Assembly (NCBI GenBank): GCA_030123805.1
Contig: JASJXV010000001.1
Location: forward strand, 1-64,000
Length of the DNA stretch: 64,000 nt
DNA from: Gammaproteobacteria bacterium
GTDB lineage: Bacteria > Pseudomonadota > Gammaproteobacteria > Pseudomonadales > Azotimanducaceae
Reading direction: 5' to 3'
A program made the translations under genes and the position numbers. The notes under the pieces are model-generated. The model did not search any database, had not been told where the DNA came from, and saw nothing but the letters and a program-made list of their open reading frames with translations. The first letter of the stretch is position 1, and the number at the start of each line of letters is the position of its first letter. Of the stretch, positions 19,836 through 29,654 are shown one piece after another.

Positions 19836-20474
19836 CTATACGTGATCGGGGGATCTCAGATCGGTCATCCGCATGCGTTCTTCATTTTTCAAGTCTCTTT
19901 GACTAACTTTTTTGGGTTTCACGACTGTCTGATCGCCTACTACCCAGCTGAGAGGACGACGTTCTTTCCCTATTTGAGCTTGCAGCAACATCATCCCCTG
20001 CAAAAAGGCATCAGGTCTCGGAGGGCATCCAGGCACATAAACGTCTACAGGAATGAATGTGTCCACACCCTGGACAACACTGTAGATGTCATACATGCCA
20101 CCGGAATTGGCACATGAGCCCATGGATATCACCCATCTGGGCTCCAGCATCTGTTCCCAGAGTCGCTGTATGACCGGAGCCATTTTGAGAAAAGGAGTCC
20201 CGGCAACAACCATCAGGTCTGCTTGCCTTGGTGATGCACGGATAACTTCGGCCCCGAACCGCGCCGCATCAAAGCGGCTGGTCAATGCGGTTACCATCTC
20301 CACATAACAACAGGAGATGCCAAAATTGTAAGGCCAGACTGAATGATGCCGTCCCCATGCCAGCATGCCCTCGAGTGTTGTCAAAAGCACATTTCGCTTT
20401 AAGTGCTCTTCAAAAGCGTCATCAATCTGCTTGACAGGGACCTGTTCATTGACAGGATCAAGACTCCACTCCAT
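19836..20474 (-). CDS. nuoB: NADH-quinone oxidoreductase subunit B
   Basis: A 212-residue subunit carrying the terminal cluster N2 that reduces quinone. Seen: [10 protein letters not shown] with the tandem cysteines, [11 protein letters not shown] and the [10 protein letters not shown] motif. The frame is open 41 codons further upstream, but the ATG at 20474 overlaps the nuoA stop as TAATG and begins with the normal N-terminus, so the longer form is rejected. Confidence 0.97.
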   Translation of the reverse strand: MEWSLDPVNEQVPVKQIDDAFEEHLKRNVLLTTLEGMLAWGRHHSVWPYNFGISCCYVEMVTALTSRFDAARFGAEVIRASPRQADLMVVAGTPFLKMAPVIQRLWEQMLEPRWVISMGSCANSGGMYDIYSVVQGVDTFIPVDVYVPGCPPRPDAFLQGMMLLQAQIGKERRPLSWVVGDQTVVKPKKVSQRDLKNEERMRMTDLRSPDHV

Positions 20475-20878
20475 TATTTTCTCTCCAGACCTGTGCGTGT
20501 TTTGATACCCCAATCGAGGGCGCCAGATTTCCACTCGTAAATTAGGGCAAGAACCAGGATAACGACAAATACGACCATTGCCGCATATCCCGGCCAACCA
20601 AGCTCCTCAAAAGCGACTGCCCAGGCAAATATAAAGACAGTTTCCAGATCAAATATAACGAAGAACATGGCGATCATGTAAAACTCTACCGTGATCGGCA
20701 CCTGGGCTGTACCCACAGACACGATTCCGCTTTCAAAGGGTTCGCCAGTTGCCGGACGTCTTTTAATCCTGCCACCCACCACCCAGGAAAGACACATAAC
20801 CAATGCCACAAGACCTATCACCGAAATGAAATAGATTACCAACGGAATAAGACTGGAGCTCGCTTCGTTCAACTGCAA
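20474..20878 (-). CDS. nuoA: NADH-quinone oxidoreductase subunit A
   Basis: A 134-residue three-helix membrane subunit and first gene of the complex I operon. Seen: [10 protein letters not shown] loop between helices 1 and 2, and [18 protein letters not shown] with the conserved acidic residues of helix 2. No early ATG exists; the start is TTG at 20878 or TTG at 20872, with an AGGAG just upstream giving spacings of about 4 or 10. The weak start may limit operon expression. Confidence 0.94.
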   Translation of the reverse strand: MQLNEASSSLIPLVIYFISVIGLVALVMCLSWVVGGRIKRRPATGEPFESGIVSVGTAQVPITVEFYMIAMFFVIFDLETVFIFAWAVAFEELGWPGYAAMVVFVVILVLALIYEWKSGALDWGIKTRTGLERK

Positions 20879-21147
20879 ATTCTCCTATCAATAGCTGTGT
20901 TGAGAGTCGAGTCAAGGCCGACCGACTGCAAAATCTCTGATTTGGAAGTGCTGCAAGGGGTAATTTGAGGGGAGGTTGCTGACAGTGACGGTAACCGCCT
21001 GACCATATCTAACTCCGAATTCGATAACGACATCTGCTGGCGATTTAGAAACGTTTTAACCTGTCTGATCTGACTCAAATAACACTTCAACATCTACATC
21101 TACTTACGTATCTGGTACCACTTCAGAAACCGGTTTTGCGGATGCAG

Positions 21148-21176
21148 AATGTACACTGGATTGGTATTGGAATCAA
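21148..21176 (-). promoter_or_regulatory. Candidate sigma-70 promoter of the nuo operon
   Basis: On the minus strand TTGATT (21176-21171), a 17-base spacer and TACATT (21153-21148) fit a sigma-70 promoter. It would give a leader of about 270 bases before nuoA. Prediction from sequence only. Confidence 0.35.
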
Positions 21177-21351
21177 GGGATTCCCGTCATAAACAGCCGT
21201 TAAAACAGCAACAAAAATGGATTTTTCAGGAACTGACGCTATTATCACATCCGGTGAATTTTTAATGTTACGTTAGCTCCTATTGCCGCGCCTTATTCAT
21301 TACCGGTTGGTGCACTCAGGTCGGGTTATGTTTACCTTAATCGTACGCAAA

Positions 21352-21490
21352 GATTTCCAATCCAGCGGATGTTCTGTAATATCCCAGGTCAACAGATGTT
21401 GTAAACATCCCAGGTGAACGGATGTTGTAAACATCCCAGGTGAACGGATGTTGTAAACATCCCAGGTGAACGGATGTGGTAAACATCCCA
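21352..21490. repeat. 26-bp tandem repeat of alternating palindromes
   Basis: A direct repeat of period 26: copies at 21378-21403 (three differences), 21404-21429 and 21430-21455 (identical), 21456-21481 (one difference), a partial copy to 21490 and a degenerate one from about 21352. Each unit carries AACATCC and GGATGTT, a perfect dyad with a 9-base spacer; across unit borders the same arms form GGATGTTGTAAACATCC with a 3-base spacer. There are no variable spacers, so it is not CRISPR. The 17-bp border palindrome looks like an operator. It sits directly before xseA. Confidence 0.9.
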
Positions 21491-21513
21491 ATTAACAGCA
21501 ATACCGGTTTTCA

Positions 21514-22893
21514 ATGATGCCCCTGGCCAATCGCGAAATTCTCAGTGTCAGTGATCTGAACAGGCAGGTTCGCAACTTGCTCGAGGGTGAATTCCCTCAC
21601 ATTTTCGTGGACGGCGAACTATCCAACATGTCCCGTCCCTCATCTGGCCACTGGTACTTCACTCTAAAGGACGACAAGGCGCAAATTCGATGCGCCATGT
21701 TCCGCAACCGCAATCGATTCATAAATTTCAAACCGGTTGATGGGTCACAGGTCATCGTCAATGGAAAAGTCAGTATCTATGAAGGGCGTGGAGATTTTCA
21801 ACTCATTGTCGAACAGATGGAAGAAGCAGGCGACGGTGCACTCCGCAGGGCTTTTGAACAGCTGAAACAAAAATTGCATCGGGAGGGTTTATTTGATGAT
21901 GCACACAAATCCGAACTACCCTTCCTACCACAACACGTAGGTGTAATCACCTCACCATCCGGTGCCGCCATCAGCGACATCCTCACCGTGATGAGGCGTC
22001 GATTTCCTGCTATTGCCCTGACAATACTTCCGGTTCAGGTTCAGGGTGATCAGGCGCCTGATCAGATCGTGGCGGCGATAAAGACGGCCAACCTTTATAC
22101 CAGGAACCCGTTCGATCTGCTATTGGTTACTCGTGGCGGCGGATCACTGGAAGACCTGTGGGCGTTTAACAGTGAGAAAGTTGCCAGGGCAATACATGCA
22201 AGTGAAATACCTGTCGTCAGCGCGGTGGGTCACGAAGTGGATTTCACCATCGCAGACTTTGTTGCCGATCTCCGGGCAGCAACCCCTTCAGCAGCAGCGG
22301 AATTGATCAGTCCTGACCAGGTTGAATGGCGACAGATGCTTGCCGGATATCAAAACCTGTTGGTCAGCTGCATGGAAAATCAATTCGGCACAATGAGAAG
22401 ATCCCTGTTGAGTCTCTCCAGACGCCTGCGTCACCCTGGTCAGCGCCTGCAGGATCAAGCCCAAAGGCTGGATGATCTGGAGATCAGGTTAACCCATGCA
22501 GCGCAGAATAGAATCAAACAGACCCAGGCTAACGTGACCCTGCTGGCATCTCAATTGCACAATCCAGCCCATTTGATTGCCCGGGAGAAGCTGGTATTAC
22601 AAAACCTTTTACAACGACTCAAATCCAGATTAAGTCAGATAATCGAAGCCAGGAGCCGCCGACTCGCATTGACCATCCAGGGGCTCAATACTCTGAGTCC
22701 TTTGGCCACCCTGGAACGTGGTTATGCGATTATATCAACCACAGAACCCCAACCTGTCATCTTGAAAAGTACTGCTTCTGTAGCGCCGGGAGACAAAATA
22801 TCCGCTCGGCTGCACGCAGGTGAACTCATCGCCAGGGTAGAAAGTGTTAATGCCAAAACCAGTAATACAATCGACCAGCATTCTGAAACATAG
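21514..22893 (+). CDS. xseA: Exodeoxyribonuclease VII large subunit
   Basis: A 459-residue subunit of the cytoplasmic single-strand exonuclease ExoVII, which degrades ssDNA to short oligonucleotides and acts in repair. Seen: an OB fold (about 25-105, IFVDGELSN and GHWYFTLKD), the catalytic domain with GVITSPSGAAISD, RGGGSLEDLWAFN and SAVGHEVDFTIAD, then a long helical region and a C-terminal LERGYAI segment. Two adjacent ATGs (21514, 21517) can start it; neither has a strong SD. It lies just after the 26-bp repeat and overlaps the next gene by about 50 bases. Confidence 0.97.
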   Translation: MMPLANREILSVSDLNRQVRNLLEGEFPHIFVDGELSNMSRPSSGHWYFTLKDDKAQIRCAMFRNRNRFINFKPVDGSQVIVNGKVSIYEGRGDFQLIVEQMEEAGDGALRRAFEQLKQKLHREGLFDDAHKSELPFLPQHVGVITSPSGAAISDILTVMRRRFPAIALTILPVQVQGDQAPDQIVAAIKTANLYTRNPFDLLLVTRGGGSLEDLWAFNSEKVARAIHASEIPVVSAVGHEVDFTIADFVADLRAATPSAAAELISPDQVEWRQMLAGYQNLLVSCMENQFGTMRRSLLSLSRRLRHPGQRLQDQAQRLDDLEIRLTHAAQNRIKQTQANVTLLASQLHNPAHLIAREKLVLQNLLQRLKSRLSQIIEARSRRLALTIQGLNTLSPLATLERGYAIISTTEPQPVILKSTASVAPGDKISARLHAGELIARVESVNAKTSNTIDQHSET

Positions 22894-23704
22894 CCTGCAT
22901 ACGGTTGGCATCACCCTGCTGCTGGTCTATGCCGCGTTCACCACCGCACAATCCCGGCAGCCGGTTCATTTACCTGTTCCGGGAGGTCTTGTATTACTCG
23001 CCATGGAATCGGATCACAGACCCGAGGTGCAATTTGAAGGCAGGCGGGTAATGGTGCTTGAAGGTGATTCACAAAATCAATGGATGGCTGTGGTAGGTAT
23101 CTCCTTAGCGCATCTTCCTGGAACTTACGCTGTTCAGGTAGATGGGTTGAAATCAATATCCTTTGATATCAATCCCAAAGATTACGAGACCCAATATTTG
23201 ACCGTAACCAACCAGCGTCAGGTAAATCCAACAGCGGACGACCTGGTACGAATCCGACGGGAAAAGGCCGAGATGGACCGGACTTTTGTAAACTGGGATG
23301 ATTCGGCGGACCCCGTGACAGCTTTTATACTGCCAACCAGGGGTGTGGTTTCGAGCAGCTTTGGACTCAGGCGTTTTTTCAACGATCAAGCCAGAAGCCC
23401 ACACAGCGGGTTGGATCTGGCAGCCGCAGAAGGTGTTGCCATAGTCGCCCCGGCAAGAGGTAAAGTGACAGCCACGGGTGATTACTTTTTCAATGGTAAT
23501 ACGGTTCTGCTTGATCATGGACATGGTCTCATATCGATGTACTGCCATATGAGCAGGATCAATGTGACTCCGGGGGATATTGTCGCAGCAGGCGAGCTTC
23601 TCGGCGCGGTGGGTCGCACAGGGCGCGTCACCGGACCGCATCTGCACTGGAGCGTCAGTCTGAATAACGCGCGTGTTGATCCGAACCTGTTCCTGGCGGA
23701 GTAA
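22844..23704 (+). CDS. M23 family peptidoglycan metallopeptidase
   Basis: A 286-residue secreted protein with an uncleaved or cleaved N-terminal segment (about 18-36), a mid region of unclear fold and a C-terminal LytM/M23 domain. The zinc and catalytic residues are present: His187 and Asp191 in HSGLD, His235 in YCHMS, and His266/His268 in GPHLHWS. It is therefore probably an active peptidoglycan endopeptidase acting on cross-links in the periplasm. The GTG at 22844 has AGGG six bases upstream; an ATG two codons later is the alternative. Overlap with xseA implies co-translation; convergent with der, only 14 bases away. Confidence 0.9.
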   Translation: MLMPKPVIQSTSILKHSLHTVGITLLLVYAAFTTAQSRQPVHLPVPGGLVLLAMESDHRPEVQFEGRRVMVLEGDSQNQWMAVVGISLAHLPGTYAVQVDGLKSISFDINPKDYETQYLTVTNQRQVNPTADDLVRIRREKAEMDRTFVNWDDSADPVTAFILPTRGVVSSSFGLRRFFNDQARSPHSGLDLAAAEGVAIVAPARGKVTATGDYFFNGNTVLLDHGHGLISMYCHMSRINVTPGDIVAAGELLGAVGRTGRVTGPHLHWSVSLNNARVDPNLFLAE

Positions 23705-23718
23705 CTCGCCACTCGAGC

Positions 23719-25140
23719 CTATGAGCGTTTTTTCTTCTTCGCAACCTTCTTCACATGGCTAATCAAACGCCGCTTTTTGCTGATTTGCCTTGGTGTGAGT
23801 CTATTCTTGCGACCCGCATATGGATTATCACTGGTTTTGAATTCGAGACGAACCGGCGTTCCTTCCAGCTTCAACTCCTTTATGAACTGATGCTGCAGAT
23901 AACGCTGATACGCATCTGGCACCGACGCCGTTTGATTGCCATGCACCACTATGACCGGTGGATTAGATCCTCCGAGATGTGCGTATCGAAGTTTAATACG
24001 CCGACCATGGACCAGGGGGGGCGCATGGGCTGTAACAGCTTTCTTGAGGATCTGATTCAGTTCATTGGTTTTGAACTTGCGTGTTGCAGATTCATGGGCT
24101 TTGTCGATTGATGCATACAGATTGCCAACTCCGGATCCATGTAACGCGGAGATATAGTGCATTTTGGCAAAATCCAGAAACACCAGGCGCCGTTCAAGTT
24201 CGCTCCTGATATGGGTTTTTTGAAGCTGGGTCGTGCCGTCCCATTTATTAATTGCTATGACCAGAGCCCGGCCTGCGTCCAGGGCATAGCCCAGCAGGTG
24301 CAAATCCTGTTCTACAAGACCGTCTCTTGCATCCAGCATAAGAATGATGACATTGGTATCCTGGATCGCTTCCAGGGTCTTGATGACAGAGAATTTTTCG
24401 ACCGTAAGACCTACTTTGCCCCGCCGTCTAACACCCGCTGTATCAATCAATGTATAAGACTTTTCTCCCCGCTTATACGGAATATAGATACTGTCCCGTG
24501 TAGTTCCGGGTTCATCAAATACAACAACTCTCTGTTCGCCCAGCATTCGGTTTACGAGCGTTGACTTGCCGACATTGGGACGGCCAATAACAGCGATTTT
24601 GATTCCCCTGGCAGCACTTGCCGGCTCTTCATCAACATTTATGTCACTGGCAGAAAGTATGTCCAGCGTGTGTTGAATGAGAGCTGAGACGCCCTGACCA
24701 TGCACCGCGGCAATTAATTGCGGCTCGCCAAATCCAAGCGAGAAGAACTCGCTCTTTATAAAGTCCGGATCCTGGCCATCTATCTTGTTGGCTACCAGCA
24801 CGACTTTTTTGCTTTCTTCTCTTAATAGTTGACCAATGACCTCATCGCCACCGGTGCGCCCTACCCGGGAATCGACCATAAACAATACAAGGTTGGCTTC
24901 ATCTATTGCAGCTAAAGACTGATCGGCCATAGGTGCATCGATACCTGTATCCTTACCACTCAGACCACCGGTATCTATGACGATAAAATTCTTATCACCC
25001 AGTGCACCTTTACCGTATTGTCTGTCGCGAGTCAGCCCGGGGTACCTGGCAACTAATGCATCCCGAGTACGGGTTAGTTTATTGAAGAGAGTGGATTTCC
25101 CAACATTTGGACGTCCGACCAGAGCGATCACAGGAATCAT
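23719..25140 (-). CDS. der: Ribosome-biogenesis GTPase Der
   Basis: A 473-residue tandem GTPase (EngA) needed for 50S subunit maturation. Seen: two G domains each with [10 protein letters not shown] (about 7-17 and 186-196), DTGG/DTAG switch regions, NKID and NKWD specificity motifs, then the KH-like C-terminal domain and a Lys-rich tail ([11 protein letters not shown]). The ATG at 25140 has only a weak GAGAA upstream. It is last in the hisS-yfgM-bamB-der string. Confidence 0.98.
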   Translation of the reverse strand: MIPVIALVGRPNVGKSTLFNKLTRTRDALVARYPGLTRDRQYGKGALGDKNFIVIDTGGLSGKDTGIDAPMADQSLAAIDEANLVLFMVDSRVGRTGGDEVIGQLLREESKKVVLVANKIDGQDPDFIKSEFFSLGFGEPQLIAAVHGQGVSALIQHTLDILSASDINVDEEPASAARGIKIAVIGRPNVGKSTLVNRMLGEQRVVVFDEPGTTRDSIYIPYKRGEKSYTLIDTAGVRRRGKVGLTVEKFSVIKTLEAIQDTNVIILMLDARDGLVEQDLHLLGYALDAGRALVIAINKWDGTTQLQKTHIRSELERRLVFLDFAKMHYISALHGSGVGNLYASIDKAHESATRKFKTNELNQILKKAVTAHAPPLVHGRRIKLRYAHLGGSNPPVIVVHGNQTASVPDAYQRYLQHQFIKELKLEGTPVRLEFKTSDNPYAGRKNRLTPRQISKKRRLISHVKKVAKKKKRS

Positions 25141-25188
25141 AATGAATTCTCGATTATTGCTTACGGATCACTTTCAGTTGGGCAGCTG

Positions 25189-26403
25189 CTACTGAATAGT
25201 CAGAGCAGTCAACTTTCCACTATTCCCCAGAACGTAGAGCCGATTACTATTCGCTAATACTGCAGAACGAATACCAGCGCCATCTACTTTCTTTCTGCCG
25301 ACGAATCGACCATCTGTTTGCGCAATCAAATGTATGTAGCCTTCCAGGTCCCCCACCACAACATGATTGCCGATGGTCACGGGGGAAGTTATATCACGGT
25401 AAGTCAAGGCATCGACACGCCAGATTTCCTTGCTGGTATCCATATCATATGCTGTTATTACGCTATCTTCCGCCGCCAGATAGACTTGACCAAATCCACT
25501 TCCCAGACCCGCAAAACTGGACGCTTTGTGTTGCCAATTAATTCCGCCATTGGTGAGATCCAGCGAAATCAAACGACCTTGATAGCTCGCAACATATAAA
25601 CGATTTCCCTGCACCACCATTGCACCATCAATGTCCACTAGCCTTTCAAGTTCAGACTGGCCCTGGCTGACAGCAACTTTCTGTTCCCAATGGGGCAGTC
25701 CCTGCTCGGAATTCAACATGGCTACCCGGCCATTAGCAAAAGCTGAAATTACAATGTGCGGCAATAATACAGGCGTGCTGGTTCCTCTGAGGGTCAGGCT
25801 GGGTACGGTAGTGGAATAGGTCCAACGCCTGGCGCCATCCAGCGGATCAAAGCCGGTTATTTTCCCATCGATTGACTGGGCTACTGCTATATCAGTATTA
25901 ATTTGAGGTGGCGCTAACACTTCACTTGAGACCTTCGACTTCCATGCCATGCTGCCATCACTTTGATTAAACGCAACAATATGACCAGCGCTGGTACCGA
26001 CCAGCACCAGGCCATTGCCTACCCCGACACCACCTGATACCAGATCCACTTTTGCTTTACCAAAAGACAAAAAACCACCGGCTTTCTCATCTGCATAGAC
26101 ATCCCTGATGTCAACTGACCATATCTTCCTGCCTTTCTCCAGTTCCAGGGCCACGATTCTGCCGTCCACACTCGCTGCAAAGATCCTCCCTGCATCAATT
26201 GCTGGCACCAGCCTTTGGTACTTGTCCCGACTTCCATTTCCAATCCTGGTACTCCATAGAGTTTTGATTTCCACCTCGGGTGTGATACGCGTGAGTGGAT
26301 AAGGATCCCTTCTTTCTTCATCCTCGTCACCACCAAACCAGCTACAACCGGTTAAACCGAGTACTAACAGGATACTCGTAAATTGTGCGATTCCACGTTG
26401 CAT
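25189..26403 (-). CDS. bamB: Outer-membrane assembly lipoprotein BamB
   Basis: A 404-residue lipoprotein of the BAM complex that helps fold beta-barrel proteins into the outer membrane. Seen: signal sequence ending in lipobox LTGC (Cys20) and an eight-bladed beta-propeller with recurring PQQ-like repeats (VAFNQSDGSMAWKSKV, ISLDLTNGGINWQHKA). Its ATG follows the stop of the upstream TPR gene without a gap (TAGATG). The pairing with yfgM matches E. coli. Confidence 0.96.
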   Translation of the reverse strand: MQRGIAQFTSILLVLGLTGCSWFGGDEDEERRDPYPLTRITPEVEIKTLWSTRIGNGSRDKYQRLVPAIDAGRIFAASVDGRIVALELEKGRKIWSVDIRDVYADEKAGGFLSFGKAKVDLVSGGVGVGNGLVLVGTSAGHIVAFNQSDGSMAWKSKVSSEVLAPPQINTDIAVAQSIDGKITGFDPLDGARRWTYSTTVPSLTLRGTSTPVLLPHIVISAFANGRVAMLNSEQGLPHWEQKVAVSQGQSELERLVDIDGAMVVQGNRLYVASYQGRLISLDLTNGGINWQHKASSFAGLGSGFGQVYLAAEDSVITAYDMDTSKEIWRVDALTYRDITSPVTIGNHVVVGDLEGYIHLIAQTDGRFVGRKKVDGAGIRSAVLANSNRLYVLGNSGKLTALTIQ

Positions 26404-27132
26404 CTATTCCTCCGGTTGATCTTCTACTGGCTGGGGTTGTTCCTGCCGGTCCTGCTCTTCGACTTCCACGGCAGTGCTCACCGGTCCTGCAGATACAGCA
26501 ATATCGTCCAGTTTCATCTGCAACACGGGATTGGATCCGCCTTCTGGCAATTCGTTCAGAGCCGTTTGGTAAGCCTGTCTGGCTTCCGCTTCTCTACCCA
26601 TTTGGCGGTAAAAATCACCCCTGACCTCAGCATAAGATGATTTGAATACACCTTCATCGACGTTTTCGACCAGGGCCAAAGCGCGTTCCTGATCTCCCCT
26701 GGCCAACAACACTCGTGCCAGACGAAGTCGAGCAAGCGGCTGGATTGAATCATTATCATGTTGCATCGCCCATTGCAGATCTTTCTCTGCCTGATCCAGT
26801 TCTCCCTGTTCCACTGCTAGTTTCGCCATTTGCAGCGCCGCAAATTTCGCATAGGCAGATGCCTCATGCTCCTTGATTAGTGTATCTGTAAGGTATCGGG
26901 CAGTTGTAATCTGATTTGCACTTATCTCACTGCCTGAGGATAAGGCTGCCCGCAAGTCTTCATACAAAGCCGATGCAGCTTCTCCCTTTTCCTGCACACT
27001 GGTCTGCCAGGTTTGAAATCCGAACACCCCGGCCAGGACCACAATCAGCCCTACCAGCAACTGTTTGCCATTCGCATTCCACCAGTTCTTTAGCGCTTCA
27101 ATTTGTTCTTCGTCTGTGTCGTAAGCAACCAC
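26404..27132 (-). CDS. YfgM-like TPR membrane protein
   Basis: A 242-residue single-pass inner-membrane protein with a large periplasmic TPR region. Seen: cytoplasmic start DTDEEQIEALKNWW, one helix (about 21-41), several TPR units (LARVLLARGDQERALAL, YRQMGREAEARQAYQTAL) and an acidic Gln-rich tail. In E. coli YfgM associates with SecYEG and periplasmic chaperones. The start is GTG at 27132 with AGGAG six bases upstream. Confidence 0.93.
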   Translation of the reverse strand: MVAYDTDEEQIEALKNWWNANGKQLLVGLIVVLAGVFGFQTWQTSVQEKGEAASALYEDLRAALSSGSEISANQITTARYLTDTLIKEHEASAYAKFAALQMAKLAVEQGELDQAEKDLQWAMQHDNDSIQPLARLRLARVLLARGDQERALALVENVDEGVFKSSYAEVRGDFYRQMGREAEARQAYQTALNELPEGGSNPVLQMKLDDIAVSAGPVSTAVEVEEQDRQEQPQPVEDQPEE

Positions 27133-27183
27133 ACTTTACTCCTGTGTTTCTCGTATTACTGTTCTTCATGTCATTTTTAACGT

Positions 27184-28467
27184 TCAGCGGGATAACACGA
27201 TCTTATCGATCACTTTATCCAAATTTTTGCCGGTGATGCGATATTGATCGCTCTCATCCCTTAAATTTTTAACGGTGATCTCACCTGCTTTCACCTCATC
27301 CTCGCCTAATATAAGAGCGATTTGCGCACCGGATTGATCGGCTTTTTTTAGCTGCGCCTTGAATTTTCCACCACCGCAGTGAACCTGTACTCTGACATCC
27401 TGAAATTGATCGCGCAGTTGTTCTCCCAGCAGCAGTGCCCGCGCTCTGGCAGCATCACCCATCGATGCAATAAAGACATCGATGCCACTACCACCTGCGG
27501 TATCCGTCTGTTCAAGCATCAACAGTGCCAGCCTGTCCAGTCCCATGGCAAACCCCACAGCAGGTGTTGGACGCCCCCCCAATTGTTCCACCAGCCCATC
27601 ATATCTGCCACCTCCGCACACCGTGCCCTGAGCACCCAGCGCCCTGGTCGTCCACTCAAAAACTGTCCGATTGTAGTAATCCAGGCCACGCACAATGGTG
27701 GGATTTACCTCATACGCCATCTGCGCATCGTCCAGCATTTGTCTGAGTTGCGCAAAATGCTCTGTGGATTCCCGATCCAGAAAATCAATCAAAACTGGAG
27801 CATCCGAGAGGATAGCCTGCGTATTGGGATCTTTGCTGTCCAGAATTCGCAACGGATTCGAATCAAGCCTTCGTTGACTATCAGGATCCAGAGATGATCT
27901 GAATCTGGACAGGAATTCCACCAGTGACCGCTCATATGCTTTGCGGGATTCGACACTGCCCATGGAGTTGAGTTCCAGTGTAACCTGGTCGGCAACCCCG
28001 AGTTCTTGCCAGATTCTTGCTGTTAGAAATAACAGTTCAGCGTCAATATCCGGACCAGCCATGCCAAAACATTCACCACCGACCTGAGAAAATTGTCGAT
28101 AACGGCCTTTCTGGGGGCGCTCATAGCGAAACATGGGTCCCGAGTACCAAAGACGTTGAATCTGATTGAAGAGCAGGCCATTTTCCTGCGCCATCCTCAC
28201 GCAACCTGCCGTACCTTCTGGTCTGAGCGTGACACTGTCACCGCTTCTGTCGTCGAAGGTATACATCTCTTTTTCAACAATGTCCGTGGCTTCACCCACT
28301 GAACGGCTAAATAGCTGTGTGTATTCGATTACTGGAAAATCGACCTCGCTATAGCCATATGCCGAAAATATCCTTCTCACCACATCATCGACGTGACGAA
28401 AGATTTTCTGTTTTTCAGGAAGCAGATCCTGCATTCCCCTGACGGCTTGTATTTTCACTTCGAACAA
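27184..28467 (-). CDS. hisS: Histidyl-tRNA synthetase
   Basis: A 427-residue class II synthetase that charges tRNA-His. Seen: [13 protein letters not shown]-terminus, motif 2 [19 protein letters not shown], histidine-specific [14 protein letters not shown], motif 3 [14 protein letters not shown], and an anticodon-binding C-terminal domain. The start is a TTG at 28467 or GTG at 28458; AAGG lies upstream and the shorter form matches usual N-termini better. It sits between ispG and yfgM, as in E. coli. Confidence 0.97.
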   Translation of the reverse strand: MFEVKIQAVRGMQDLLPEKQKIFRHVDDVVRRIFSAYGYSEVDFPVIEYTQLFSRSVGEATDIVEKEMYTFDDRSGDSVTLRPEGTAGCVRMAQENGLLFNQIQRLWYSGPMFRYERPQKGRYRQFSQVGGECFGMAGPDIDAELLFLTARIWQELGVADQVTLELNSMGSVESRKAYERSLVEFLSRFRSSLDPDSQRRLDSNPLRILDSKDPNTQAILSDAPVLIDFLDRESTEHFAQLRQMLDDAQMAYEVNPTIVRGLDYYNRTVFEWTTRALGAQGTVCGGGRYDGLVEQLGGRPTPAVGFAMGLDRLALLMLEQTDTAGGSGIDVFIASMGDAARARALLLGEQLRDQFQDVRVQVHCGGGKFKAQLKKADQSGAQIALILGEDEVKAGEITVKNLRDESDQYRITGKNLDKVIDKIVLSR

Positions 28468-28496
28468 TTACCTTGTTATTTCTTTCTCTCAGTCAC

Positions 28497-29594
28497 TCAC
28501 GATTGCTCATCAGCCAACTTCTTTGCCACTTTTTCTCGAACCATCCTTTCCAGTTCATCCAGGAGATTTTCATTATCCACCTTGTGATCGGGTTTACCCT
28601 CCACATAGATGAGATTGTTTGGCGATGCCCCGGTTAGCCCAACATCGGCTTCTTTTGCCTCCCCGGGGCCATTCACTATGCAACCAATAATTGCCACATC
28701 CAGGGGTGTTATTATGTCCTCTACCCGGCGCTCCAGTTCATTTATGGTACTGATCACATCAAAATTCTGACGCGAACAGCTGGGACAGGCAATAAAATGA
28801 ATGCCCTTGCTGCGCAGATGCAGGCTCTTCAAGAGATCGAATCCCACCTTGATTTCTTCCACCGGATCCGCAGCCAATGAAATACGAATCGTATCGCCGA
28901 TGCCTTCCATCAACAGCAATCCGAGACCTGCTGCTGACTTGACAGTCCCCGAGCGTAACCCTCCTGCCTCAGTAATCCCGAGATGCAGAGGCTGCTCAAT
29001 CTGGCTGGCGATGCCTCGATAGGCAGCTATTGTCATAAAGACATCCGATGACTTCATGCTTAGCTTGTAGTTTTGAAAGTCCAACCGATCCAGAACATCT
29101 ATATTTCTCTTGGCTGATTCAATCATGGCATCGGCGCAGGGTTCCCTGTACTTGCGTAACAGTTCCTTGCTCAGCGATCCGGCATTGACGCCGATTCTGA
29201 TCGGTATATTCTTGTCTTTGGCACAATTCACCACCTCCCGGATCTTTTTTGCACTGCCGATATTGCCGGGATTAATGCGCAAACAGTCCACCCCCAATTC
29301 AGCCACTCGCAGCGCAATACGATGGTCAAAATGTATATCTGCAACCAGCGGTACCTTGACCTGTTGACGGATCATGCCAAAGGCTTCCGCAGCGTCCATA
29401 CCGGGTACTGATACCCTTACAATATCGGCACCTGCAGCCTCGAGTTGTCGAATCTGGGCAACTGTGGCATCCACATCCCTGGTTTCTGTATTCGTCATGC
29501 TCTGCACAGAAATTGGCGCATCCCCACCGACCGCCACATTGCCTACCATCACCTGCCTGGAGACTCTGCGTTTGATTGTGGATTCCTGTTTCAT
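28497..29594 (-). CDS. ispG: 4-hydroxy-3-methylbut-2-enyl diphosphate synthase
   Basis: A 365-residue [4Fe-4S] enzyme of the MEP isoprenoid pathway that reduces MEcPP to HMBPP. Seen: a TIM-barrel N-terminal part ([26 protein letters not shown]), and the cluster ligands in CPSCSRQ and CIVNGPGEA. It needs clusters from the ISC system downstream in the window. It lies between rodZ and hisS. Confidence 0.98.
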   Translation of the reverse strand: MKQESTIKRRVSRQVMVGNVAVGGDAPISVQSMTNTETRDVDATVAQIRQLEAAGADIVRVSVPGMDAAEAFGMIRQQVKVPLVADIHFDHRIALRVAELGVDCLRINPGNIGSAKKIREVVNCAKDKNIPIRIGVNAGSLSKELLRKYREPCADAMIESAKRNIDVLDRLDFQNYKLSMKSSDVFMTIAAYRGIASQIEQPLHLGITEAGGLRSGTVKSAAGLGLLLMEGIGDTIRISLAADPVEEIKVGFDLLKSLHLRSKGIHFIACPSCSRQNFDVISTINELERRVEDIITPLDVAIIGCIVNGPGEAKEADVGLTGASPNNLIYVEGKPDHKVDNENLLDELERMVREKVAKKLADEQS

Positions 29595-29654
29595 AGTGTA
29601 ATCAAAGCTCCTGTAGCGAAGCTCTTCTTCCCGGTCAGAACACTTAATTTAAGG

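Larger units (their letters stand above)
20879..21513. other. nuoA-xseA divergent intergenic region
   Basis: About 635 bases between divergent nuoA and xseA. It holds a candidate nuo promoter (21148-21176) and a 26-bp tandem repeat (21352-21490) ending 23 bases before xseA. Open frames here are short, lack SD sequences and follow the repeat period. No tRNA or small RNA was recognised. Confidence 0.6.

Noticed and set aside
20354-20597. Longer NuoB starting at 20597
   Set aside because: The extra 41 residues overlap nuoA, whereas the ATG at 20474 gives the family's usual N-terminus and a TAATG coupling.
21378-21490. CRISPR array
   Set aside because: Repeats abut with no variable spacers, the unit is only 26 bp and there are no cas genes.
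21300-21491. Minus-strand open frame across the 26-bp repeat
   Set aside because: Its peptide simply follows the repeat period; no SD and no coding signature.
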